The notes under the pieces: model-generated
What the model was told of the DNA's origin: nothing
Database searches by the model: none
The model's input: only the letters and a program-made list of their open reading frames with translations
Assembly: GCA_947476475.1 (NCBI GenBank)
Contig: CANJQT010000015.1
Span: forward strand, 1-46,055
Length of the DNA: 46,055 nucleotides
Source of the DNA: Paracoccaceae bacterium
GTDB taxonomy: Bacteria; Pseudomonadota; Alphaproteobacteria; Rhodobacterales; Rhodobacteraceae
Direction of reading: 5' to 3'
Shown here: one piece after another, positions 24,231 to 31,792 of the stretch
Position numbering within the stretch: position 1 is the first letter of the stretch
Layout: each line of letters starts with the position of its first letter
Program-made: the position numbers and the translations under genes

Positions 24231-26279
24231 CTAGCCTTGGGGCTCGGTCAGGATCCCGAGGAAGGCGGGACCAAACCGGTCGAGGCGGGCCGAATCCAGC
24301 CCGCCCACCCGCGCCAGACCGTCGAGATCGCGGGGGCGGGCTTCGGCCAGACGGCGCAGGCTGGCGGGGGAGCAGGACAGGGGTTTTTCCAACCCTTCGG
24401 TACCGCGCGCCAGCTGCTGCTGGGCGGCTTCAAGCTGGTCGTAAAGGCTGCCTGCAGCCCGTCCGGCAAGCTTTGCGCGGGACGGGTGCAGCGTTTCGAC
24501 CGAACCGGTGATCACCTGCAGGAAGGCGGCACCGTAGCTTTCCAGTTTCTTGGCGCCTACTCCGGACACATGCGCCATCTGGTCCAGCGTTTGCGGGCAG
24601 GTTTCCGCCATTTCGATCAGCGTGCGGTCGGGGAAGATCACATAGGCGGGCACGCGCGCGGCTTCGGCCAGTGCCCGGCGTTTGGCCTTCAGGGCCGACA
24701 GAAGCGGGGCGGCTTCGTCAGACACCAACGCGCGGACGACCGGGCCGCTGACTGCCTTGCGGATGGTGTCGCGGCGGAGCGTGATGGATTCTTCGCCGCG
24801 CAGGATCGGGCGGGCGGCATCGGTCATGCGAAAGGCGCCGTGGCGTTCGGGGTCGGGGCGGATCAGATCGCGCCCGGTCATCTGGCGGAAGGTGGCCTGC
24901 CACTGGGCCTTGGTCATGTCGCGCCCGACGCCGAAGGTGGGCAGGCTGTCATGGTGGCGGGCGCTTACCTTTTCGGTCAGGCTGCCGGTCAGAATATCGA
25001 TCAGGTGGCCCGCGCCAAAACTTTCTCCGGTGCGCAGCATGGCCGAAAGCGCCTTGCGCACCGCATCGGTGGCATCGAACACTTCGGGCGGGCTGTCACA
25101 CAGATCGCAAGCACCGCAGGGGTCTGACGCCTCGCCGAAATAGGACAAAAGCAACTGACGGCGGCAACCCGTCGCCTCGGCCAGACCCAGCAGGTGGTTC
25201 AGGCGCGCGTGATCGGCGGCCTTGCGTTCGGGCGGGGCCGCCCCTTCGTCGATCTGGCTGCGGCGCAGGCGGATGTCTTCGGGGCCGTAAAGGGTAAGGG
25301 TTTCGGCGGGCGCCCCGTCGCGCCCGGCCCGGCCGATTTCCTGATAATAGCTTTCGATGGATTTCGGCAGGTCGGCATGGGCCACCCAACGGATGTCGGG
25401 CTTGTCTATGCCCATGCCGAAGGCCACGGTCGCCACCACGATCAGCCCGTCTTCGCGCTGAAAGCGGGCTTCGGCATCACGGCGCGCCTCGGCCTCCATA
25501 CCGGCATGATAGTGGCAGGCAGAATGGCCATCGTCGCGCAGGGCCTTGGCAAGGGTTTCGGTCTTGGCACGGCTGGCGGCATAGACAATACCCGACTGGC
25601 CGCGCCGTGCCCCTGCGAAGGAGAGGAGCTGCTGGCGAGGCTGGTCCTTGACCGCGAAAGCCAGATGGATGTTCGGCCGATCGAAGCCGCGCAGGAAGGT
25701 GGAGGGTTCGGCCCCATCAAAAAGACGGGTGACGATTTCGGCGCGGGTTTCCTCGTCTGCGGTGGCGGTGAAGGCGGCAAGCGGCACGTTCAACGCGCGG
25801 CGGAGTTCGCCGATCCGCAGGTAATCGGGACGGAAATCATGGCCCCACTGGCTGACGCAATGCGCCTCGTCGACCGCGATCAGACTGGTGCCGATACGGC
25901 GCAGAAGTGCCAGCGTGCCAGTGGCGGCCAGCCGTTCGGGCGCCATGTAAAGAAGCTTCAGCCGGCCTTCGTCCAACGCGCGGAAAACCTCCTCGGTCTC
26001 CTCCTCGGTATTGCCGGAGGTGAGCGCCCCCGCCTCGACCCCGGCCTCGCGCAGCGCCCGGACCTGATCGCGCATCAGCGCGATGAGGGGCGAGATGACG
26101 AGGGTGACACCGCCGCGCAACAGGGCGGGAAGTTGGAAGCACAGGGACTTGCCGCCGCCGGTGGGCATGATCGCCAGCGTGTTCTGCCCGGCGGTTACGG
26201 CGGCGACGATTTCGCCCTGACCAAGGCGAAACGACGCGAATCCGAAGACGGAGGCGAGGAGGCCCTCGGCTGTGTTCAT
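24231..26279 (-). CDS. recQ: ATP-dependent DNA helicase RecQ
   Basis: 3'-5' helicase of 682 aa for recombination and fork repair. Helicase motifs: Walker A IMPTGGGKSLCFQLP (about 38-52), DEAH-type IAVDEAHCVSQWGHDFRP, VATVAFGMGIDKPDIRWVAH and QEIGRAGRDG. The zinc-binding segment C..C..C is visible in GCRRQLLLSYFGEASDPCGA and CDLCDSP, followed by the RQC winged helix. Two HRDC domains end the protein, the second closing with RVGGLDSARLDRFGPAFLG. The start is the ATG at 26279; the frame remains open to 26651 but would overlap yggT. A tandem HRDC pair is more than in E. coli RecQ, which has one. Confidence 0.94.
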   Translation of the reverse strand: MNTAEGLLASVFGFASFRLGQGEIVAAVTAGQNTLAIMPTGGGKSLCFQLPALLRGGVTLVISPLIALMRDQVRALREAGVEAGALTSGNTEEETEEVFRALDEGRLKLLYMAPERLAATGTLALLRRIGTSLIAVDEAHCVSQWGHDFRPDYLRIGELRRALNVPLAAFTATADEETRAEIVTRLFDGAEPSTFLRGFDRPNIHLAFAVKDQPRQQLLSFAGARRGQSGIVYAASRAKTETLAKALRDDGHSACHYHAGMEAEARRDAEARFQREDGLIVVATVAFGMGIDKPDIRWVAHADLPKSIESYYQEIGRAGRDGAPAETLTLYGPEDIRLRRSQIDEGAAPPERKAADHARLNHLLGLAEATGCRRQLLLSYFGEASDPCGACDLCDSPPEVFDATDAVRKALSAMLRTGESFGAGHLIDILTGSLTEKVSARHHDSLPTFGVGRDMTKAQWQATFRQMTGRDLIRPDPERHGAFRMTDAARPILRGEESITLRRDTIRKAVSGPVVRALVSDEAAPLLSALKAKRRALAEAARVPAYVIFPDRTLIEMAETCPQTLDQMAHVSGVGAKKLESYGAAFLQVITGSVETLHPSRAKLAGRAAGSLYDQLEAAQQQLARGTEGLEKPLSCSPASLRRLAEARPRDLDGLARVGGLDSARLDRFGPAFLGILTEPQG

Positions 26280-26341
26280 GGTGTTTTTTCTGACTGCTCG
26301 ATTGCGCGCAGAGTCGCACGGGGCGCGCGCGGCGGCAAGGG

Positions 26342-26635
26342 TCAGAAGCTGTAGAAGAAGCCCGCGTTGTTGATCAGGATCCGTTGCAGGATCAGAAGGG
26401 CGATGAAGGCCACCAGCGGCGCAAGGTCGAGGCCGGGGGTGACCGGCATGTAGCGGCGGATCGGGGCGTAGATCGGTTCCAGAAGCTTGTTCAGCCCATA
26501 CCAGATCTGTGCGACCTGCGGCTGGCGCAGGTTCAGCACCTGAAAGCTGACCAGCCAGGACAGGATGATCTGCGCAATCATCACGAACCAGACGACATTG
26601 AGGATCAGCATCAGGGCTTGAAACAGCGAGGTCAT
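26342..26635 (-). CDS. YggT-family membrane protein
   Basis: Small integral membrane protein of 97 aa with two hydrophobic spans (LFQALMLILNVVWFVMIAQI and LAPLVAFIALLILQRILI), separated by a loop containing NKLLEPIYAPIRRYMP and PGLDLAPLV, the YggT signature. Family members are linked to osmotic tolerance or cell-division/assembly roles, but the molecular function is unclear. The ATG at 26635 has GGAG 6 bases upstream. It is followed by recQ on the same strand after a 62-bp gap. Confidence 0.88.
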   Translation of the reverse strand: MTSLFQALMLILNVVWFVMIAQIILSWLVSFQVLNLRQPQVAQIWYGLNKLLEPIYAPIRRYMPVTPGLDLAPLVAFIALLILQRILINNAGFFYSF

Positions 26636-26767
26636 CGGCAACTCCGGTCATTGGGCTTGGCCAGAGGTAAGGGCAAGGGGCCGGTCATGCAAGCCACTTA
26701 CGTGACGTCTGGGTTGACGTTGCGAGCGGCGGCGGGCAGCAGGGGCGTGGAAAAGCCGGAGGCCGCC

Positions 26768-27298
26768 ATGTATCCGTTCGTGCGCATGCTGAAAGAGATG
26801 TGGAAGGGCCGCAGGGCCGGGCCGCTGCCCCTGCTGGGCACCCATGTGTCGCACCATGTGTGCTGGCCCTGGGATCTGGATCTTTGGGTCGAACTCAACA
26901 ATGGCCGCACACTGACGCTTTATGATCTGGGCCGGATTCCTCTGGCGATGCGCACCGGGCTAAGTGGTGTGATCCGCGCGAAAGGCTGGGGCATCACGGT
27001 GGCAGGGAATACCACGCGCTACCGCCGACGGGTGCGGATGTTCGACCGGGTGGAAATGCACAGCCGCTGCATCGGCTGGGACAACCGGTTCATGTATATG
27101 GAGCAAAGCATGTGGAAGGCGGGGGAATGCACCAGCCACATGCTGTTACGTTCGGCGATGACATCGAAAGCCGGGATCGTGCCGCCGTCCGAGATTCTGG
27201 CGGCGATGGGCGAGAAGATGGAAGATCCACCCCTGCCCCGCTGGGTTCAGGCCTGGATCGCGGCCGACGCCGAACGGACCTGGCCACCCGAGCGGTGA
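26768..27298 (+). CDS. Hotdog-fold acyl-CoA thioesterase (4HBT/Them6-like)
   Basis: A 176-aa protein with the hotdog thioesterase pattern: DLDLWVELNNGRTLTLYDLG early (the D...N/E catalytic region), VAGNTTRYRRRVRMFDRVEM, and DNRFMYMEQSMWKAGECTSH. It probably hydrolyses acyl-CoA in the cytoplasm; chain-length preference is unknown. The ATG at 26768 has CCGGAGG upstream. It is divergent from yggT and followed by a dispersed hairpin repeat. Confidence 0.75.
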   Translation: MYPFVRMLKEMWKGRRAGPLPLLGTHVSHHVCWPWDLDLWVELNNGRTLTLYDLGRIPLAMRTGLSGVIRAKGWGITVAGNTTRYRRRVRMFDRVEMHSRCIGWDNRFMYMEQSMWKAGECTSHMLLRSAMTSKAGIVPPSEILAAMGEKMEDPPLPRWVQAWIAADAERTWPPER

Positions 27299-27328
27299 TT
27301 TCGTCCCGCCAGCGGCGGGCCGATCCGC

Positions 27329-27375
27329 CGGGGGCGCTGCCCCCGCCCCCCGGAGTATTTGGACCAAGATGAAAA
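27329..27375 (+). repeat. Dispersed intergenic hairpin repeat, copy D (CCAAGATGAAA type)
   Basis: CGGGGGC (27329-27335) and GCCCCCG (27339-27345) form a 7-bp stem, followed by CCCCCGGAGTATTTGGACC and AAGATGAAAAC. It is nearly identical in the tail to copy B at 7581. Placed 30 bp after the thioesterase stop. Confidence 0.7.
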
Positions 27376-27465
27376 CGCAGGCAGGCCAGATTGCCGGCGC
27401 CACGGCGCGCTTGCCATCCCGGTGCCTTTCAGTCTTGATCTGTCAAAAAGAGCGGGGAGGGACGG

Positions 27466-28830
27466 ATGACGGTTTCTGCAAAAAAGCGGATATGGGGATG
27501 GTGGTTCTTCGACTGGGCCAGCCAACCCTATAACACGCTGTTGTTGACCTTCGTCTTTGGTCCCTATTTTTCCGAAGTGGCGCGGGCGCATTTTTCCGCC
27601 CAAGGCATGAACGCCGAGGCGGCGGGCGCTGCGGCGCAAACCTATTGGGGGTGGGGTCAGACACTTTCGGGGCTGGTGATCGCGCTGCTGGCGCCGATCC
27701 TTGGTGCGATTGCCGACGGGTCAGGCAAGCGGATGATGTGGATATGGATCTTCTCGGCGTTCTATGTCGCCGGGTCGTGGGGCATCTGGTACCTGCTGCC
27801 CGATGGCAGCGGCCTGTTTCAGGCGATGGTGTGGTTCAGCATCGGGCTGATCGGCATGGAATTCGCCACGATCTTCACCAATGCCTACATGCCCGGACTG
27901 ACCGGCGATGGCGAAATGGGCAAAGTCTCGGGTACCGGGTTTGCCTTTGGCTATCTGGGGGGCATCATCGCGCTGGTGATCATGCTTTTGCTGCTGGCTG
28001 AGATCGGGGCGACCGGCAAGACGCTGATCGGGATCAGCCCGCTATTCGGACTGGACCCCGTGATGCGCGAAGGCACGCGGGCGGTGGGGCCCTTTACCGC
28101 GATCTGGTACGCTATTTTCATGATCCCATTCTTTCTGTGGGTGCGCGAAGGCAAGGGATCCGGGCGGCGGGTCAAGATCGGCGCGGCGATGGCCGACCTG
28201 TGGCGCCTGATCCTGTCGATGAAGCAGCGCCAAAGTCTGGCGGCCCACCTGATCAGTTCGATGTTCTACCGGGACGCGTTGAACGCGCTTTATGCGTTTG
28301 GCGGCATCTACGCGTCGGGTGTGCTGGGCTGGTCGGTCACCAAGATCGGGGTCTTTGGCATTGTTGCGGCTTCGTCCGGGGTGCTGTTCAGCTGGCTGGG
28401 CGGCAAGATGGACAGTTCGCGCGGGCCAAAGCCGGTGATCAACCTGTCGATGTATGTGCTGATCGCCGTCTGCCTGGTGATCGCCGGCATGTCGCGCGAA
28501 ACGATCTACGGCTTGCCCTTCGCTGAGGGTTCGCCGTGGCCGGACTACATTTTCTATGTCTGCGGCATCCTGATCGGGGCGGCGGGCGGTGCGCTGCAAT
28601 CGGCTAGCCGGACGATGATGGTTTTTCACACCACCCCCGATCGCGCAACCGAAGCCTTTGGCCTTTACGCCTTGTCGGGCAAGGCCACGGCCTTTATCGC
28701 GCCTTTCTGCATCACGCTTTTTACCATCATGACCGGATCGCAGCGCATCGGCATCGCCATTCCGTTGATTGCCCTGTTCATCGTCGGCATGGTCCTGTTG
28801 AAGTGGGTCAAACCAATGGGTGAACGGTAG
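27466..28830 (+). CDS. MFS transporter, UMF1 (Atg22-like) family
   Basis: Twelve-helix membrane transporter of 454 aa. The opening WGWWFFDWASQPYNTLLLTF is the UMF1 signature, followed by GWGQTLSGLVIALLAPILGA and IADGSGKR in the first cytoplasmic loop. A central hydrophilic loop falls at REGKGSGRRVKIGAAMADLW, dividing the two six-helix halves. Substrate is unknown for bacterial members; the eukaryotic Atg22 relatives export amino acids. The ATG at 27466 has GGGAGGGACGG upstream. It ends one base before mepA, indicating an operon. Confidence 0.88.
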   Translation: MTVSAKKRIWGWWFFDWASQPYNTLLLTFVFGPYFSEVARAHFSAQGMNAEAAGAAAQTYWGWGQTLSGLVIALLAPILGAIADGSGKRMMWIWIFSAFYVAGSWGIWYLLPDGSGLFQAMVWFSIGLIGMEFATIFTNAYMPGLTGDGEMGKVSGTGFAFGYLGGIIALVIMLLLLAEIGATGKTLIGISPLFGLDPVMREGTRAVGPFTAIWYAIFMIPFFLWVREGKGSGRRVKIGAAMADLWRLILSMKQRQSLAAHLISSMFYRDALNALYAFGGIYASGVLGWSVTKIGVFGIVAASSGVLFSWLGGKMDSSRGPKPVINLSMYVLIAVCLVIAGMSRETIYGLPFAEGSPWPDYIFYVCGILIGAAGGALQSASRTMMVFHTTPDRATEAFGLYALSGKATAFIAPFCITLFTIMTGSQRIGIAIPLIALFIVGMVLLKWVKPMGER

Positions 28831-28831
28831 G

Positions 28832-29734
28832 ATGTGGTTGGCGGTCAAGCATCAGGCGGGCGTAGCGCTGATGATCTTCATGGCTTTGGCAGGACAGGGT
28901 GTGGCCAAAGAGCCAAAGGCGGCGGCCCTGTTCGCGTCGGTCGACGCCCCGTCAAGCCAGCTGCCGGAGCCGATCGGCGACTATTCCAAGGGCTGCGGGG
29001 CGGGCATGGTCGAACTGCCGGAAACCGGCCCCACCTGGCAGGCCATGCGCCTATCGCGCAACCGCAACTGGGGCCAGCCGGTACTGGTGGATTATCTGGA
29101 GGAGCTGTCGGCGGCGGCAACCCAGATCGGCTGGCGCGGCCTTTACATTGGCGATCTGGCGCAACCGCGCGGCGGGCCAAGTGAGTCTGGCCATTTGAGC
29201 CATCAGTCCGGGCTGGATGCCGACGTCTGGTATCTGCCCCCCGCCCGGCTGGATCTGAGCCTGGGTGAGCGGGAAGAGATCAGCGCCAACTCGGTGCGCA
29301 CCGAGGACCAGCTGCGTGTGAATGAAAACTGGACCGAGGCACATCACCAGTTGCTGAAAGCGGCCGCATCAGATGCCCGCGTGGACCGGATCTTTGTCGC
29401 CGCCGCGATCAAGATTGAAATGTGCAAGACCGCTACGCCGAAGGACAAGAAATGGCTTCAAAGGATCCGGCCCATCTATGGGCACAACGATCATTTCCAT
29501 GTGCGGCTGAAATGCCCGGACGGGGCCAGCGCCTGCGTGACGCAAAAGCCGACCGTGGCGGAATTGTCGAACGGCGGCGATGGCTGCGACGAGACGCTGA
29601 CCTGGTGGGTGACGGATTATCTGGAAGAACTGAAACATCCGCCCAAGGACAAGGGGCCGAAGAAGCGCGGCCCGCGCGACTATGTGATGGCCGACCTGCC
29701 AAAGGCCTGCATGGGCGTATTGCAATCCGACTGA
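28832..29734 (+). CDS. mepA: Penicillin-insensitive murein endopeptidase
   Basis: Periplasmic zinc endopeptidase (M74) cutting D-Ala-meso-DAP cross-links in peptidoglycan. The 300-aa precursor has a signal peptide (GVALMIFMALAGQGVAKE). Zinc-site motifs are GHLSHQSGLDADVWYLP (H124 and D131 equivalent to the family ligands) and YGHNDHFHVRLKCP. Several cysteines (KGCGAG, EMCKTA, LKCPDGASACV, GDGCDE) may form the disulfides known in MepA. The ATG at 28832 follows the MFS gene stop by one base; a GTG at 28820 overlapping that gene is an alternative. Confidence 0.93.
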   Translation: MWLAVKHQAGVALMIFMALAGQGVAKEPKAAALFASVDAPSSQLPEPIGDYSKGCGAGMVELPETGPTWQAMRLSRNRNWGQPVLVDYLEELSAAATQIGWRGLYIGDLAQPRGGPSESGHLSHQSGLDADVWYLPPARLDLSLGEREEISANSVRTEDQLRVNENWTEAHHQLLKAAASDARVDRIFVAAAIKIEMCKTATPKDKKWLQRIRPIYGHNDHFHVRLKCPDGASACVTQKPTVAELSNGGDGCDETLTWWVTDYLEELKHPPKDKGPKKRGPRDYVMADLPKACMGVLQSD

Positions 29735-30603
29735 CCCTGGCGCTGCTGGCCGGGCTGATGGCCATGCCTGCCCTTGCCGAGGACCCTGCCGACTTTGTGG
29801 GCAGCTTCCGGCTCGAGCAGAAGCTTGACTATTTCGGTGGCCTTTCGGGGTTGGAGTTCAGCGACGACGGGGAACGCTTCATCACCTTGTCGGATTCGGG
29901 GGTGTTGTTTTCCGGTCGGGTGACGCGCGATGAAGCGGGGGCCGTGACTTCGGTTGTCCTTGACGGGGTGGGGCGCGGTCTGCGCGGGGCTGATGGCAGG
30001 GATCTGATCAGCCCAATGGACGATTCCGAGGGGCTGGCGCTGACCGCTGACGGGGAGCTTTACATCTCGTTCGAGTTGGAAAACCGGGTGGCGCGCTACA
30101 ATGCCGACGGCAGCTGGGCCGAGGATCTGCCGCGCCCGCGGGAGTTTTTCGGGCTGGAAGGGAACTGGGGGTTGGAGGCACTGGCGGCGGCCCCGGACGG
30201 ATCGCTTTATACGATGCCCGAAGGCGATGTGCGGGGGGTGACATCCTTTCCGGTCTATCGCTTTTCAAACGGCGTATGGACACGGGCCTTCACCCTGCCC
30301 GAGGATCATAACTGGCGCCCCGTCGGGGCGGATTTTGACGCAAAGGGCCGACTTTATGTGCTGGAACGCGATTTCTGGGGACTGATCGGCTTTCGCACAC
30401 GGCTGCGGCAGATTTCCTTCGACGGAGACAGGGTTGAGGCCGACAGGGTTCTGATAGAAACGCCCCCGGCGCGGTTCGCCAATCTGGAAGGCCTGTCGAT
30501 CTGGCAGGATGCGGGCGGTGGGGTGCATGCGACGATGGTGTCGGACGACAACTTCGTCTTCATCCAGCAAACGCAGTTCGTGGACTACCGGATCAACGAC
30601 TGA
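29719..30603 (+). CDS. Phytase-like esterase domain protein, copy 1
   Basis: Secreted beta-propeller-like protein of about 295 aa, assigned to the esterase-like activity of phytase family. Features: signal-like IRLTLALLAGLMAMPALAED, FGGLSGLEFSDDGERFITLS, MDDSEGLALTADGELYISFE, GNWGLEALAAAPDGSLYTMP, YVLERDFWGLIGFRTRLRQI, and FANLEGLSIWQDAGGG with TMVSDDNF near the end. The biochemical role is not established. The start is uncertain: the signal peptide begins inside the end of mepA and has no ATG, GTG or TTG in frame there. The coordinate given uses an ATT codon; CTG at 29707 or ATG at 29758 (losing the signal) are alternatives. It is about 30% similar in layout to the protein at 34626. Confidence 0.72.
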   Translation: MAIRLTLALLAGLMAMPALAEDPADFVGSFRLEQKLDYFGGLSGLEFSDDGERFITLSDSGVLFSGRVTRDEAGAVTSVVLDGVGRGLRGADGRDLISPMDDSEGLALTADGELYISFELENRVARYNADGSWAEDLPRPREFFGLEGNWGLEALAAAPDGSLYTMPEGDVRGVTSFPVYRFSNGVWTRAFTLPEDHNWRPVGADFDAKGRLYVLERDFWGLIGFRTRLRQISFDGDRVEADRVLIETPPARFANLEGLSIWQDAGGGVHATMVSDDNFVFIQQTQFVDYRIND

Positions 30604-30695
30604 CTTGACCTGAAAGTCGGACGCGACTAAAGCCCGCCCGTCCTGCGATGCGCGCCGGGCCAAGTCTCCGCGACCTTGTAAAAACGGAAGTCAAA

Positions 30696-31319
30696 ATGAC
30701 CCGCACTCTTTTGCTTGGCATTCTTGCCATGGCCATCATCGTGGTGGCCTCTAATATCCTTGTACAGTTTCCGATCGGCCAGTGGCTGACCTGGGGCGCA
30801 TTTTCCTATCCGCTGACCTTTCTTGTGTCGGAACTGGTGAACCGGTTTCAAGGCGTCGCCGCCGCACGAAGGGTGATTTACGTCGGCTTCATCGTCGGGC
30901 TGGTCTGTTCGGTCATCGGCACCCAGATCATCGGCGAATTTGGCCCGATCGTGACCATGCGGGTGGCGATCGGATCGGCGGTGGCCTTCTTCATTGGCCA
31001 GATGCTGGACGTGAATTTGTTCGACAAACTGCGCCGCGCGGCATGGTGGCGGGCGCCGTTTTTATCAAGTTTCCTTGGGTCTTCGGTGGATACCGTGCTG
31101 TTCTTCACTATCGCCTTCGCCGCCAGCCTGAGCTGGATCCACCCGGCCACCGATGTCAGCTGGGCCGCCGGACAGGTGCCGCTGCTGGGCCTTGGGCCAG
31201 AGGTGCCATTCTGGGTATCACTGGGGGTGGCTGACTGGTTGGTGAAGGTTTCGGTGGATATCCTTGCGTTGATGCCCTTTCGTGTCGCAATCGCGAAATA
31301 TGCAGCACGGGTTGCGTAA
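30696..31319 (+). CDS. yhhQ: Queuosine precursor transporter (YhhQ/QPTR family)
   Basis: Inner-membrane transporter of 207 aa with six hydrophobic segments. Family motifs: VVASNILVQFP in helix 1, FSYPLTFLVSELVNRFQG with the conserved Glu, GSAVAFFIGQMLDVNLFDKL, SSFLGSSVDTVLFFTIAF and ADWLVKVSVDILALMPFR. YhhQ proteins take up the 7-deazaguanine queuosine precursors preQ0/preQ1. The ATG at 30696 is preceded by CGGAAG; an in-frame upstream ATG at 30648 adds residues without homology. The upstream 92 bp was searched by eye for a preQ1 riboswitch without success. Confidence 0.87.
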   Translation: MTRTLLLGILAMAIIVVASNILVQFPIGQWLTWGAFSYPLTFLVSELVNRFQGVAAARRVIYVGFIVGLVCSVIGTQIIGEFGPIVTMRVAIGSAVAFFIGQMLDVNLFDKLRRAAWWRAPFLSSFLGSSVDTVLFFTIAFAASLSWIHPATDVSWAAGQVPLLGLGPEVPFWVSLGVADWLVKVSVDILALMPFRVAIAKYAARVA

Positions 31320-31374
31320 AACCTTTTGACAAACACCAAATCTGTGGCAGCCTGTGGATAACGGCAACCAGCGA
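31320..31374 (+). promoter_or_regulatory. Probable promoter region of the structured RNA, with a perfect DnaA box
   Basis: TTGACA at 31326-31331 matches the -35 consensus, but no clear -10 lies 16-18 bp further. TGTGGATAA at 31353-31361 is the exact reverse complement of the 9-mer DnaA box TTATCCACA. Only one box is present, so it is not an origin; it could be a regulatory or fortuitous site. Confidence 0.35.
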
Positions 31375-31388
31375 AAGGAGGTGATCCA

Positions 31389-31445
31389 GTGTCTAGAGTG
31401 ATATTGGAGAGAGGTGTCAGGAACGTCAGGGGGGCCGTGGCCTGA
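31389..31445 (+). CDS. Possible 18-aa leader peptide with perfect Shine-Dalgarno
   Basis: GTG-initiated frame encoding MSRVILERGVRNVRGAVA and stopping at TGA. The preceding AAAGGAGGTGATCC matches the anti-Shine-Dalgarno over 13 bases or more with ideal 7-base spacing, far stronger than any other ribosome site in the window. The SD lies inside the long stem of the RNA candidate, so translation would depend on opening that stem. A second mini-frame, MAVFPVWDLP (31457-31489), lies further on without a clear SD. Whether either is translated is unknown; the match may reflect an RNA function instead. Confidence 0.3.
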   Translation: MSRVILERGVRNVRGAVA

Positions 31446-31526
31446 GGGCAACCCCAATGGCTGTATTCCCTGTCTGGGACCTGCCTTGACCGGCACCCTA
31501 ACTGGGCCATCTCCTTAGATCTCGGG

Positions 31527-31560
31527 GGGCCGCTTCGGTAACGGAGCGGCCCTTTCCTTT
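31527..31560 (+). terminator. Strong intrinsic terminator of the small RNA unit
   Basis: GGGCCGCTTCG (31527-31537) and CGGAGCGGCCC (31542-31552) form an 11-bp stem with one G-U pair, closed by a GTAA (GNRA-type) tetraloop and followed by TTTCCTTT. It is the best terminator in the window. The cupredoxin gene 230 bp downstream therefore needs its own promoter. Confidence 0.85.
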
Positions 31561-31583
31561 GGGCGGTTTTTGGGGGAAAGGCG

Positions 31584-31605
31584 ACGTATGGATTACGTAT
31601 GGATT
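31584..31605. repeat. Two tandem copies of 11-bp ACGTATGGATT
   Basis: ACGTATGGATT is repeated exactly twice (31584-31594 and 31595-31605). The 17-base core is identical to 1914-1930. The rest of the gap to 31792 is G-rich (31606-31660) and shows no gene. Function unknown. Confidence 0.6.
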
Positions 31606-31792
31606 TGGGGGGGTGTGATTGGCGGCGGGGTTGTGGGGGCGGCCCGGGCCATTGGGCTGAGAGGGGCCGGTGATGTGGTTCCCGCAAGACCATTTGTCTG
31701 AGGCGTAACTCGTGCAATAGTCTGGGCACAGTTTCTTGCTTGGGCAATGTCCCTGAAAGAGACGTGGCTGGTCACTTGAGGAGGCGCAGATC

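Larger units (their letters stand above)
31375..31560 (+). ncRNA. Candidate structured small RNA or leader with sequestered perfect Shine-Dalgarno
   Basis: The 5' arm AAGGAGGTGATCCAG (31375-31389) pairs with CTGGGCCATCTCCTT (31502-31516): 12 Watson-Crick pairs, two G-U, one mismatch. Inside, GGTGTC (31413-31418) pairs with GGCACC (31492-31497) and CAGGG (31427-31431) with CCCTG (31468-31472), so the 140-nt molecule folds as a rod with a large internal loop. A strong terminator follows at once. The 5' arm is also the full complement of the 16S rRNA 3' end and stands 7 bases before a GTG codon. It could be a 6S-type RNA, which is rod-shaped with paired ends, or a translation-regulating leader. 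No family match could be made by eye. Confidence 0.55.

Noticed and set aside
30604-30695. preQ1 riboswitch upstream of the queuosine-precursor transporter
   Set aside because: No recognisable preQ1-I pseudoknot core or A-rich tail; only short GC hairpins were seen.
31353-31361. Replication origin
   Set aside because: Only a single DnaA box, no AT-rich unwinding region or clustered boxes, and no dnaA or hemE neighbour.
31375-31392. Fragment of a 16S rRNA gene on the minus strand
   Set aside because: Only about 16 bases match the 16S 3' end and no further rRNA sequence precedes them; the plus-strand SD/stem interpretation explains the match.
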